Assembly: GCA_007693745.1 (NCBI GenBank)
Contig: REDA01000048.1
Span: forward strand, 1 to 64,000
Direction of reading: 5' to 3'
Source: Balneolaceae bacterium
GTDB lineage: Bacteria; Bacteroidota; Rhodothermia; Balneolales; Balneolaceae
Length of the DNA stretch: 64,000 nt
Position numbers and translations under genes: made by a program. The notes beneath the pieces are model-generated. The model searched no databases. It was not told the DNA's origin and saw only the letters and a program-made list of their open reading frames with translations. Below, in pieces: positions 16,804 to 26,500 of this stretch. The stretch's first letter is position 1. The number at the start of each line of letters is the position of its first letter.

Positions 16804-18504
16804 TCACTCCTCTTCAATGGTAAGAATTTGATTGGCGGAGATATTTTCAAGGATCTGAACAGCACCTGATGGCCATTTCACCTCAATGAGATCGATCACA
16901 TTATGTTCTGCCAGTCCAAAATGGAGCCTCGGATCATTTTGTGAAAGATAATGCCCCCCACCCGTCTTCTGGGCAACCTGTGTAATACCACCAGCCGTTA
17001 CACTGACCGAGGCGCCAATGCCGTCCCGGTTGCTTCGGGTACCAATAAGATCGACAAGCAGCCAGTGGTTCTCTTTGGCCGTATCATTTCTCAGCAGTAC
17101 GGAAGCTTCATTCAGGTTCACGATGAAAATATCCAGATCCCCGTCGTTGTCGTAATCACCGATACAGGCGCCTCTGCCAACCCTGGCCTGTGAAAAATAG
17201 CTGCCCAGCTCAGCAGATATTTCAGTGAAAGACCCGTCGCCGTTATTTCGAAACAGCTGATCTTCCTGACCGTAGGTATGTTTCAGTTCACCATTGGTAA
17301 TAAAGAGGTCTCTCAGCGTGTTGTTGTTATAATCGATAAAAGAGGCTGCCCACCCCACGTGCTGGCCGCTTGCCATGGCAATCCCTGATTGGAAGGAGAC
17401 ATCGCTGAAAAGCAGCCCTCCCCTGTTCTGATACAGAGAATTATAGGTGTCATCTGTCACAAACAGATCGATATCCCCGTTCCCTGTATAGTCACCGAAG
17501 CTGAAGGCCATACTGGCTGTCGCTTCCCCTCCTCTGTTAAAGGCGATACCTGCTCTCACAGCGATATCCGTAAAACTCTCCCCCTGATTATTTTTAAAGA
17601 GATAATTCGGCATCGCATCATTGGCTACAAATATCTCCGGGTATCCGTCACCATCAATATCAATCGACCCGACACCCATCGCTCTTCCCTCAGGCCGATA
17701 AAGTCCCATTTCAACGGTTACATCAGTGAAGGTGCCGTCCCCGTTGTTTCGGTAAAGCCTGTCGGGTTGGCCCCGAAAATTCAGCGGACCCGGATAACCG
17801 TCAGGCGCATAGGCAAGATTCAGGTTGGGATTAAACTCCACATAGTTGGCCACATAAAGATCCAGCAGGCCATTTCGGTTATAATCCAGCCAGACAGCTC
17901 CTGCGCTGCTCTCATTCCCTGCAACTCCTGCCCGTTCGGTGACGTCGGTGAACGTACCGTCGCCATTATTGCGAAAGAGGGTATTCGGCCCGTAATTACT
18001 TACATAAATATCGGGAAAGCCGTCGTTATCAAAGTCGCCGACCGTAACCGCCATTGAATAGGAAAGATCTCCTGTACGGCTCTGCTGAGTGCGATCCGCA
18101 AACCGGCCGTTACCAAGATTTTCATAGAGCACATTACCGCTGATCAGGCTGCTTCTCTCGCCTGAACTCAGCACATCATGATGAATGCCGTTGGCGATGT
18201 AGAGGTCCATCAGTCCATTTTGGTTATAATCGAAAAAGACACACCCCCCGCCAACGGATTCGATAACGTTAGTCAAATAATCGTCACCCATATTGTGTTC
18301 GAAGGAAATACCTGCGGCCACAGTGATATCCTTGAACAGATCTCCCTCCTCGCCAGGAAGCTGATGCGAAAAATTCTCACTCACCTGACTCAAGGATTCA
18401 TTGTCGTTATTACACGCCACCGCCGTAAAAAAAAGAAGACTGAGATAAAGCAGAGGAGTAAAACAGAATGGATATCGGTTCACAATCGTATGGGTTTCAT
18501 TCAT
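16804..18504 (-). CDS. FG-GAP repeat lipoprotein with ASPIC/UnbV domain
   Basis: 566 residues. Lipoprotein signal ends LLFFTAVAC (Cys near residue 31). It then has FG-GAP/VCBS blades with calcium-type loops (DYNQNGLMDLYI, DFDNDGFPDIYV, DYNRNGLLDLYV, DIDGDGYPEIFV, DYDNDGDLDIFI), each followed by FRNNGDGTFTDVT-like turns. The ASPIC/UnbV domain closes the protein: HWLLVDLIGTRSNRDGIG, GGGHYLSQNDPRLHFGLA, IEVKWPSGAVQIL. It is the standard CRTAC1-like architecture. It is the first gene of a tight run reaching at least 12121; its stop is 5 bp before the next ATG. A LacI-operator-like palindrome lies 163 bp upstream. Function in bacteria is not established. Confidence 0.93.
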   Translation of the reverse strand: MNETHTIVNRYPFCFTPLLYLSLLFFTAVACNNDNESLSQVSENFSHQLPGEEGDLFKDITVAAGISFEHNMGDDYLTNVIESVGGGCVFFDYNQNGLMDLYIANGIHHDVLSSGERSSLISGNVLYENLGNGRFADRTQQSRTGDLSYSMAVTVGDFDNDGFPDIYVSNYGPNTLFRNNGDGTFTDVTERAGVAGNESSAGAVWLDYNRNGLLDLYVANYVEFNPNLNLAYAPDGYPGPLNFRGQPDRLYRNNGDGTFTDVTVEMGLYRPEGRAMGVGSIDIDGDGYPEIFVANDAMPNYLFKNNQGESFTDIAVRAGIAFNRGGEATASMAFSFGDYTGNGDIDLFVTDDTYNSLYQNRGGLLFSDVSFQSGIAMASGQHVGWAASFIDYNNNTLRDLFITNGELKHTYGQEDQLFRNNGDGSFTEISAELGSYFSQARVGRGACIGDYDNDGDLDIFIVNLNEASVLLRNDTAKENHWLLVDLIGTRSNRDGIGASVSVTAGGITQVAQKTGGGHYLSQNDPRLHFGLAEHNVIDLIEVKWPSGAVQILENISANQILTIEEE

Positions 18505-18666
18505 GAAGCTGCAACGGGCAATAAATCATTTTACATTTCGTATCCGGTTGTTTTGTATCCCGATCAACATCGGATCCTTATTAATGAAATTGTGTGCTAT
18601 TTAAGACCCTGTTATCCATTTACAGGAATTTTAGATATTAAACTCTAATTAAGATATGTAAAAATT

Positions 18667-18681
18667 TGAAACGGATTCAAC
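18667..18681. promoter_or_regulatory. LacI-family operator-like palindrome before the redox-propeller operon
   Basis: TTGAAACGGATTCAA has perfect TTGAA/TTCAA arms about a central ACGGA and fits the general LacI-family pattern TGAAxCGxxTTCA. It lies 163 bp upstream of the start at 18504 and 74 bp after the end of the gene at 18755. It shares the GAAA-CG-TT layout with the site at 9903-9917. Confidence 0.4.
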
Positions 18682-18754
18682 ACAATTGAGAGAGTGAAGT
18701 CAAGCTCAGGATTTCCCCTAATAATCTGTAGAAAACAGCGGATTACCATCGCTG

Positions 18755-19882
18755 CTATTCACGCGGAAACAGCCACGCTTCCGTGCCATTGCAGAGATGT
18801 GGTGATGTTTTTGAATCACCCATTGTTTCAAAACGCACTACCCCGGAAGCCCCCTTCCGTATTTGTAAATCCGAGAGATAGTTCCGTATCCCATCTCTGC
18901 TGTTACCTCCGTAGGCAGCCGCTTCTCCGAGCAGAATCACAGCATCAAATACAAATGCAGTGTGAACACCCGGAGTGTATCCATACTCTGAAGTAAATGC
19001 ATCGTTAAAATTCCGTAGTGGACCGGAATCTGTGATTTGCGGACAGATAAAAAAATCGGGTTTGATGGCTTCGGTTTTAAAAGCGCCTGTCTGACTGGAC
19101 AGAAAGGATCCGTTTGCTATGAATGGCAGGTTCAATCCGGCTTGTGAAGCGAGTTTATAGACAGTCTCAAAAAATGTTTTGTCTCCTAAAACAAGAATGG
19201 CTTCAGCTCTCGCTATTTCAGCGTCTCTTTTAAGTTCAGCACTGTTCAAAGACTTGGAGTCAGTGATCTCAGTAATGGAAAGGTGACTCGGATTTCTGCG
19301 AAAATGGTTTTTAAAATGGGTAGAAGCAGCACGGTCATCAAATCGCGAACCGGTGAATAACAGTACGGAAGTAAAATTCATCTGATTCAGTAAAAAATCT
19401 GCAATCGTTTCCGCCTGCTGCCTGTCGGATGGGAAATTTCGGAAAAAAAAAGGGATATTGACTTCAGACAGCGTAGCATCTGCCGCTCTGGTCTCCAGAT
19501 AGACTACGTGCGATTTTGCGATGGCCATCTGTGTCAGGTGTGCATTTTCTCCATCCAGTGCACCGGCTATCGCCAATACCTCTTCATCAAAAATCAGCTC
19601 TACAGACTGCCTTGAGGCAGAACCCCAATCTCCCTCACCTGTTCGGACTGAAAGGTGGAACTGATACGGCTCTGATGCAAATTTTTGATTGAGTTGAGTC
19701 ACCGCCAGCCTGGCAGCATCAACTGCCTGGCGCGAAAGGAGATCTTTCTCAGGATCTGATGAAACCATCAAGCCAATTTTGTGAATCTCCTTATCTGAAA
19801 ATTGTCCTGAAAAGTTAAAGGGAGCCGAAGAACCCAATGCAGCGGCTGACCAAAACCACAGAATCATAATTGAACAGTTCAT
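18755..19882 (-). CDS. Second periplasmic substrate-binding protein (Peripla_BP_6-like)
   Basis: 375 residues from ATG at 19882, chosen because AGGTGAG stands four bases before it; a GTG three codons earlier is possible. A signal peptide covers the first 20 residues. The fold of type I binding proteins is seen in KIGLMVSSDPEKDLLSRQAVDAARLAV, EEVLAIAGALDGENAHLTQMAIAKSHVVYLETRA in pieces, RAEAILVLGDKTFFETVYKLASQAGLNLPFIANGSFLS in pieces, and GYTPGVHTAFVFDAVILLGEAAA. It is diverged from the binding protein at 10175-11482, and like it has no permease or ATPase nearby. It lies 107 bp downstream of the TPR-UnbV gene, so it probably belongs to the same exported system. Confidence 0.8.
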   Translation of the reverse strand: MNCSIMILWFWSAAALGSSAPFNFSGQFSDKEIHKIGLMVSSDPEKDLLSRQAVDAARLAVTQLNQKFASEPYQFHLSVRTGEGDWGSASRQSVELIFDEEVLAIAGALDGENAHLTQMAIAKSHVVYLETRAADATLSEVNIPFFFRNFPSDRQQAETIADFLLNQMNFTSVLLFTGSRFDDRAASTHFKNHFRRNPSHLSITEITDSKSLNSAELKRDAEIARAEAILVLGDKTFFETVYKLASQAGLNLPFIANGSFLSSQTGAFKTEAIKPDFFICPQITDSGPLRNFNDAFTSEYGYTPGVHTAFVFDAVILLGEAAAYGGNSRDGIRNYLSDLQIRKGASGVVRFETMGDSKTSPHLCNGTEAWLFPRE

Positions 19883-19989
19883 AGATCTCACCTGCAGAGC
19901 ACTTTATTACTCCTTCATTTTCTACGTGGTGTCTAAACCACAATTCGTTGCAATAGAATCTGATATATCTTTTGTTTCAGTTTTTTGAG

Positions 19990-22900
19990 TTACGGACTCT
20001 CAAAAAGGAGTGCGTTGCGGAATACATGCGACGTGATGTATCGGGTATGGTACTCGATCCAATCGTCACGATGCCTCTGAAACACAGGATCATTCTGCAG
20101 GGAACCACCCCTGCTGTAATCGTAATCAGCCATACCATGATATGGAAGCGGTAATACCGTAGCTGAAGCCTCCGTGTTGTAATCACCATCTTTCACCCAG
20201 CCGTCCGAGACAAAGATAAAGCTGCGGGTGTAACCTTCTGCAGGATCAGGGAGCGCCTCAAAATGCAGCACCATTTCATCTCCCGCGTTCATAATCACAT
20301 AGCGGTCATCGATCTCCCTGAGCAGTTCGGATACGTCCCCGAACCGGGTATGAAACCCTTCCAAATCTCTCCATCGCTGAGCAGTACTCGAAATGTAGTG
20401 ATAGTCGGGAAGTTTGGGAGATATTGAATCTGCACGGCTCCATTCAGAAAACCCTCTGTACCTCAGATCCATCTTTACCGGCTCAAGCGCCAGTTCGGTA
20501 AAAAGATCGTTTTCCGCTTGCCTGGCCTGTAGTATGGAATCCCAGTAGATCTCAGCCGATGTCGTGAGTCTGACTTTACGATCGTTCCTGTGGGGAAAAG
20601 CGTTATCCAGTTCCAGCAATACCGTTTTCAGTTTTCCTGCAGGCCATCCGAAATTATCATTCAGTATTATCCAGCCACCCTCACCGTCTGAAACTTCCAC
20701 TGTCATAAATGAAGGCGGATTGAAGGATCCCTGACTCAGAGCCAGATTGATTGAGCTGTCGGTCGGCCGCAACCAACCGTGCATGACAAGATATTCAGGT
20801 ACAGATTGTTCCTGATCATTCAGTGTGATGATAACCGAATGTTCTTCGACCAGCCCCTGATATGCTGTTTTTTCAAACGGGGCGATATAACGGCTGTTCT
20901 GCTCGGAGACAATTTCGGTCAGGTCGTTGCCCCACTGATCCTCTACACTTTTTACCGGTACCGGAGTCTTCATGATGCGCGTGGAAAGATCCGGTCCGGG
21001 AAAGACAAACCTCTCATCCACAAATACCTCCGTGCCTTCCGGATGATCTACTGCTATCAGCTCTACAAAATCAAAGAAATGGGTTTCCCACAACTCTGCT
21101 GTAATCCTGACATCATAGACGCCATCCACAGGCTGAAGTCTGTTACCGGGTATTCTCACCCTGTCGAAGGTCTGAATGACACCTGCTGTTTCCTGTGCAT
21201 TTATTCGCAACCCGAGCGGCGACCTCCAGAGTGCATCGGTTATGAAATGAATTTCTTCTCCGTCATTGGTAAAAAGCCAGGGGCAGGAGCCTTTTAAAAT
21301 CTGTTCATTAAATATGGTTGCGCCCATCCCCAGTTCCGCAAACTCAGTCTGAACCGAGCCGTTTGGCCAGATAATCCGCAGCATTTCTGCTTCTTCATAT
21401 TCACCCAGACCGAAATGCACTATAGGTGAAGAGATTATCTGTTTCTGATAGAGAAGACCCGACCGGACCTCCATCTCCCCTCCTATTCCAAAAGAGTTGA
21501 TCCGCTGATCACCCAGTTCACCTGAGGCTCTGGCCCTAATCAGCCGCGCAAAGTAGTTTTTTGTCCCCTCATTCTTGAGCTGTATGGGCTCCAGATCCTG
21601 AGATACCCTCAGCAAGTCAAGGCGATCGTTACCATCTACATCAAAAATATTTACAATTCCGCCGGGCAGTTCATGCTCATACCGGATCAAATTTCTTTTT
21701 TCATCTCCCAGCCATAGTGTCGAGTGTTCCGGAGTGCTCAGAATCAGATCGAGGGCTCCGTTATTGTCAAGATCAGCAACAAAGAGCTGAGCGTTCTCAT
21801 AATCCGATAAACCTTGTCCGTTTTGATAAAGTGTATGATTTGTCCATTCACCGCTGAAAGCAGATATAAAATGTGAGTGGATGCTGCCGGAACCGGAAGC
21901 CGTAATAATTTCAAACCGGCCATCTGCATTTTGATCTGCTGCAGCAAATGCCACTGTCTGATCAGTCAATTTCAGTCCATCTGAAAAATCACCTCCCCTA
22001 AAATTTTTGAAGGTGATCACCTCCCCTGCACTGGTAAGCATGGTGGCATCAGGTGCACCGTCACCATCAAGATCGGCCCAGAGAAAATCCCTTACATTCT
22101 CTATTCCCCTGAATGGCCGTACATCTGTGAATGTACCATCGCCATTGTTTCTGAGAACAAGTGGAGGCCCGTCAACCGGAGCCAGAAGAAGGTCCAGGTC
22201 TCCATCCATTTCGATGTCAAAAGCCCAGACTCCGTAATAATTCCCCTGTATTACTGAAGAACCAAGACCCAACTGGCTGGTTACATCTGTAAACGTGAGA
22301 TCCTCCCCAGTGGCATAAAGCCTGAATCCGTCGGTGCCGGCAAAAGCGAGATCGTTCTGGAAATCATAATTGTAATCAATTTCAGTTCCGGCTGACGGCG
22401 GTAATGGCCGATCCGTATCACCCGGAAAAACGAGTTGTGTCCGTTCATTAATTACAACTTTACCGTCAGTAACAGAGATCGGAAAGGGAGGAGAGTCTTC
22501 AAGAAGTGTTACACCCCGAAGCCATGAAGCCCTGTCTTCAGCGATATCGAGAGGCAGCTGTGGAAAGGTAATTTCAAGATCCGGAGCGGCCACTGTCACT
22601 TCCGGAAGCGGTAAAACCAGGAATTCGGGGATAAGAAAACCGAGATCGGTCGGCGGCAGTTCAACGAGAAGCAGATCATTGCGAAATGAATTGACGGATT
22701 GGAGCGTATTTCTTAAAAATGAAAGCTCCAGTGTTAGTTCAGTGAATGAACCCTCCTCGAACACCTCTTCAACCAGTGAAAATTGTTCTCTGTTCTCCTC
22801 ATCCCACCGTTCTGAAAGCCCTCTGAGAAGGTTCAGGAATCTTTCAGCAGTTTCAAAATCACCGGTTTTGGCTGCAAATCGGGTAGCTTCCAGCAAAACC

Positions 22901-23469
22901 GCCTGATTCTCGGGTTCAAGCAGTATCAACCCTTCATAAATAGATGAAATTTCAGAAGCGTGAGTGCGGTCATCTTCTCTTTCCAGTTCCTGCGCGAGAG
23001 CAAACTGCATGCGCAGGTGAGCAGGATCGCTTCCGATACCCTCTCTTAAGTAGCTGATGGATGATTCCGTATCTCCACGCATACTTTGTACTATACTGCT
23101 GAGATACAGAATATCCGGATGCTCCGGCAGTATCGTTCTTGCCCTCTCCAGTCGGTCAACCGCCAGATCGTAGTTGCCCTGTCTCATTGCCATCACTCCA
23201 AGATTGGCCCAGGCTGCGGCTTCTTCCGGAAAAGCCTGAGCCACATCATTCATTTTATTGAAGGCAAACCTTGCTTCATCTGTCTGCGCGGCCCCAAGGC
23301 TTACATAGAAATCGGATACCGCCTGACGATATTGATCTGTTTCTGAGAGTTCTGCAGGTTCCTGAGATCTGCAGCTCGAAAGCAGAATAAGCAGGGGAAG
23401 TAAAACAAAGATCCCGTTGATGATTCTTCTGTTCCATGCAGGGGTATTGGGTATGGATTTCTTTGACAT
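19990..23469 (-). CDS. Large TPR + FG-GAP + ASPIC/UnbV lipoprotein
   Basis: 1159 residues, lipobox LLILLSSC (Cys about residue 33). Residues about 40-230 are TPR-like helical repeats (AAAWANLGVMAMRQGNYDLA, HPDILYLSSIVQSMRGD). A central propeller follows, with loops such as DIEMDGDLDLLL, DLDGDGAPDATM, DLDNNGALDLIL and FDVDGNDRLDLL. An ASPIC-like part comes next (SFGIGGEMEVRSG, IVHFGLGEYEEAEMLRIIWPNGSVQ). The C-terminal 430 residues are an extra region starting at CPWLFTNDGEEIHFITDALW and ending near residue 1159, seen in long TPR-UnbV proteins but without a named function. It is likely to be exported and attached to a membrane. The TPR part suggests it gathers partner proteins. It starts 54 bp after the next upstream FG-GAP gene. 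Confidence 0.88.
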   Translation of the reverse strand: MSKKSIPNTPAWNRRIINGIFVLLPLLILLSSCRSQEPAELSETDQYRQAVSDFYVSLGAAQTDEARFAFNKMNDVAQAFPEEAAAWANLGVMAMRQGNYDLAVDRLERARTILPEHPDILYLSSIVQSMRGDTESSISYLREGIGSDPAHLRMQFALAQELEREDDRTHASEISSIYEGLILLEPENQAVLLEATRFAAKTGDFETAERFLNLLRGLSERWDEENREQFSLVEEVFEEGSFTELTLELSFLRNTLQSVNSFRNDLLLVELPPTDLGFLIPEFLVLPLPEVTVAAPDLEITFPQLPLDIAEDRASWLRGVTLLEDSPPFPISVTDGKVVINERTQLVFPGDTDRPLPPSAGTEIDYNYDFQNDLAFAGTDGFRLYATGEDLTFTDVTSQLGLGSSVIQGNYYGVWAFDIEMDGDLDLLLAPVDGPPLVLRNNGDGTFTDVRPFRGIENVRDFLWADLDGDGAPDATMLTSAGEVITFKNFRGGDFSDGLKLTDQTVAFAAADQNADGRFEIITASGSGSIHSHFISAFSGEWTNHTLYQNGQGLSDYENAQLFVADLDNNGALDLILSTPEHSTLWLGDEKRNLIRYEHELPGGIVNIFDVDGNDRLDLLRVSQDLEPIQLKNEGTKNYFARLIRARASGELGDQRINSFGIGGEMEVRSGLLYQKQIISSPIVHFGLGEYEEAEMLRIIWPNGSVQTEFAELGMGATIFNEQILKGSCPWLFTNDGEEIHFITDALWRSPLGLRINAQETAGVIQTFDRVRIPGNRLQPVDGVYDVRITAELWETHFFDFVELIAVDHPEGTEVFVDERFVFPGPDLSTRIMKTPVPVKSVEDQWGNDLTEIVSEQNSRYIAPFEKTAYQGLVEEHSVIITLNDQEQSVPEYLVMHGWLRPTDSSINLALSQGSFNPPSFMTVEVSDGEGGWIILNDNFGWPAGKLKTVLLELDNAFPHRNDRKVRLTTSAEIYWDSILQARQAENDLFTELALEPVKMDLRYRGFSEWSRADSISPKLPDYHYISSTAQRWRDLEGFHTRFGDVSELLREIDDRYVIMNAGDEMVLHFEALPDPAEGYTRSFIFVSDGWVKDGDYNTEASATVLPLPYHGMADYDYSRGGSLQNDPVFQRHRDDWIEYHTRYITSHVFRNALLFESP

Positions 23470-23523
23470 GTTCTATTTTGAATGTTGTAATGTTTGGCAA
23501 ACAGCCTGTATCTCACCAGTCTG

Positions 23524-26500
23524 TTAATTCCTTAATTCGAAAAAAAGCGGTGTATCATTATTGCGGGCAACTACAATACCGTGATCTCCCGTTGAACGCT
23601 GATAGGAATGTATGGATCTCGATTCTCCTCTCACAAGAAACCCGCTTTCCGAAAAACTCTTCGCTGTGAAATTACCGGCTCCGTCATTCTTCAGAAGAAG
23701 ACCGTAACCAGCGTCCTGCCGTCCTCCGATACCCGGTCTCACATCAAACAGGTTTCCGGTGAGGAGCAGGTCATTATTTCCGGAGCCGGTTACATCCATG
23801 GCAAGAATATCCATAACCGGAAAAAGCTGTGCTTCAAAGGGGAGATAACTGATTTCAAAGCTGCCATCGCCCGTATTTATCAATACCAGTGACCGGAGTT
23901 CATTGATCTCTTTCTTTAGTGAGGAGCTGAGCAGGGAAGGCTCAAAGATCTGATTCAGGTTTCGGGATGCAAAATCAGCGTAACTCCTTACTTTCTGCCT
24001 CAGATTGGTTACCTGAGCCATGAGTTCATCGAGTTGATCAAAGGGCTTTTCAATGCCGTTCACAAAATAGGAAAGTACCGGTGCGGTTTGACCATTCTGA
24101 TCAAAATCGTTTATATACAGATGCATTGGACTTTCCCTGGTTGCCTTCAGACGGGAGTTGATACCAAAATTACCCAGGATGATATCGGGATAACCGTTAC
24201 CGGTCAGATCAGAAACCGTAACACTCTGCCAAAGCCCATTCAGTTTTGGAAAACCGCGGTCAGTTTCAACGGAGTTGAATTTTCCGCCCATATTTTCGAA
24301 ATACCTGACAGGCATCCATTCTCCAGCGACAACCAGATCCGGAAGCTCTTTTCCGGGCTGAAAAACCCACTGTGCTGAAGTAACATTCCCGAGGGTTTCA
24401 ATCTGAGGTGCAACCCCCTCCGTAACATCTTCAAACACACCCAGGCCATTGTTTTCAAGTATAAAACTTCTCGGGCCAATCCCGTAACGCCATGGGATGG
24501 AATGTCCGCCGACGAACAGATCCAGATAGCCGTTCCCGTTAAAGTCGGCAGCCCTGACTACAGAACCGTTTACTGCAAATTCCGGAATACTGTTCATTGA
24601 TTTTCTAAACTGACCCTCACCCGTGTTGATATAAAGCCGATCCAGAAGTTCGGTGGCCTCACCTGTGTATTCATTACCGCCACTCACCACGTAGAGGTCC
24701 GGCAGTCCATTCCCCGTTGCATCAAAGAATAGTGCATCGACATCTTCACTTCTGCGGTCATAAAAGAAATCGGGCTGTTCAGATTCAAGAAATGTTCCGT
24801 CTTCCTGCTGCAAGAAAAGTTTCCCCGGAAAATCCCTGGCTCCTCCCATATATAAATCATACAAACCATTGCCATTCACATCAGCAACTGCCAGTGCAGG
24901 ACCTTTTGTTGATAATTTGTAGGGCATCAGTGGTTCGCGGGAGAAATCATCAAACGTATTTTCACGATGCCGGTGGGGAAAATTCACCATGTCTGACAGA
25001 TCTGCAAGCAGTGCCGGAATTTCTCGTGAATGCAATCTGTCGTAATCAAATAGTTCCTCAGCATCCGATTGTAAAAGTGTAATCTGTTGATTGACTTCCA
25101 GATCGCGGAGTACTTCATAGCGATCGTCCGGCCAGATGACCAGCAGAGAATCAATCAGATCTGTTGCCCCCAGTCCAAAATGGAGCCGGTGCTCAACGGC
25201 CGACTGAAAGCCCCTGACAGGCATCTGCTCTCTGTACTTTAGTTCATCCCCGTGGTATAGAAATACCTTGGTTCCGATACCCGTACTGTTTTCATTGTCA
25301 CCCTTTAGCTGGATGGTCAGGTAATTACCCAAAAGTTCTTCAGGGAAATTGTTTTTATAAATAAAAGCGGGTTCGTTGATGTTGCTGACCACAAGATCAA
25401 GTCTTCCATTGTTGTTTAAGTCTGCATATACCGCTCCAGAGGAGAATGAGGGCAGTGAAAGACCCCATTCGGATGCTACATTCCTGAACTGCAGGGTTCC
25501 GTCATTCCTGTACATATGATTGGCAACGAGTACATCCGGCAGATCCCGGATCAGTTCATACTCTCTCCGGCTGAGTTCATCCCCCTGATGCTGTTGTCTT
25601 AGCCGATTGAGAGCTGAAACATAGTCAAGATCATTCGGCCGGTGAGGCATTCCGTTTGTGATAAAAATATCCTTAAACCCGTTGTTGCTGAAATCGGCCA
25701 GCAGTGCCGCCCAGCTCCAGTCTGTTTTGGGTATTCCGGATGCGAATGCCATTTCACTAAACAGAGGGGTACCATCCTCACTGTTTCCAAGGTTTATCTG
25801 GAGTGTATTACGGTTATTTTTTTCTCCAAAACCAAAACTCCTTTTCGTGTTGTAGAGCAGCGGCACATCGGGCCCGCCGGATCTCATATATACCTCATGG
25901 TCAAATGGCATCATGTCGAGGGATACAATATCCATACGTCCACTGTTATTGAGATCTCCCACATCATTACCCATGGAAGAGTTACTGGTATGGCCAACCA
26001 TCTCATAGAGCCTTTCAGTAAACGTTCCATCACCGTTGTTGATGTAGAAATAATCATCTTCATGAAAATCGTTTCCAATATAAATATCAGGATAACCATT
26101 CTGATTGATGTCGGTAATAGCCAGCCCCAGGCCGTAACCGAGTGCACTGCTGTAGATGCCGGCTTCTGCGGTCACATCAGTAAAAAAGTCACCATCATTA
26201 CGGAAAAGGCGGTCACCTGCCTTTAAATCAACTCTCTCTCTCAGTAATGAAGCTTCACCATATGTGAATTCGCTGTGAAAAGAGTGGTTGAGCAGAAAAA
26301 GATCCAGGCGGCCATTTTTGTTGTAATCGAAAAAAGCTGCCTGAGTGGAGTATCCTTCAAAATCGATCCCGTAATCCGCGGCCATCTCCGTGAAGGTCAT
26401 ATCACCATTGTTGATAAAGAGCTGATTTCTTCCCCTTTTATTGAGATAATTTACCCGGCTCACGTAGATATCCAGATATCCGCTCCCGTTTACATCAGCC

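Noticed and set aside
25642-26226. 194-codon plus-strand frame
   Set aside because: It is the antisense shadow of the FG-GAP lipoprotein gene; its residues reflect the repeated DxNxNG codons.
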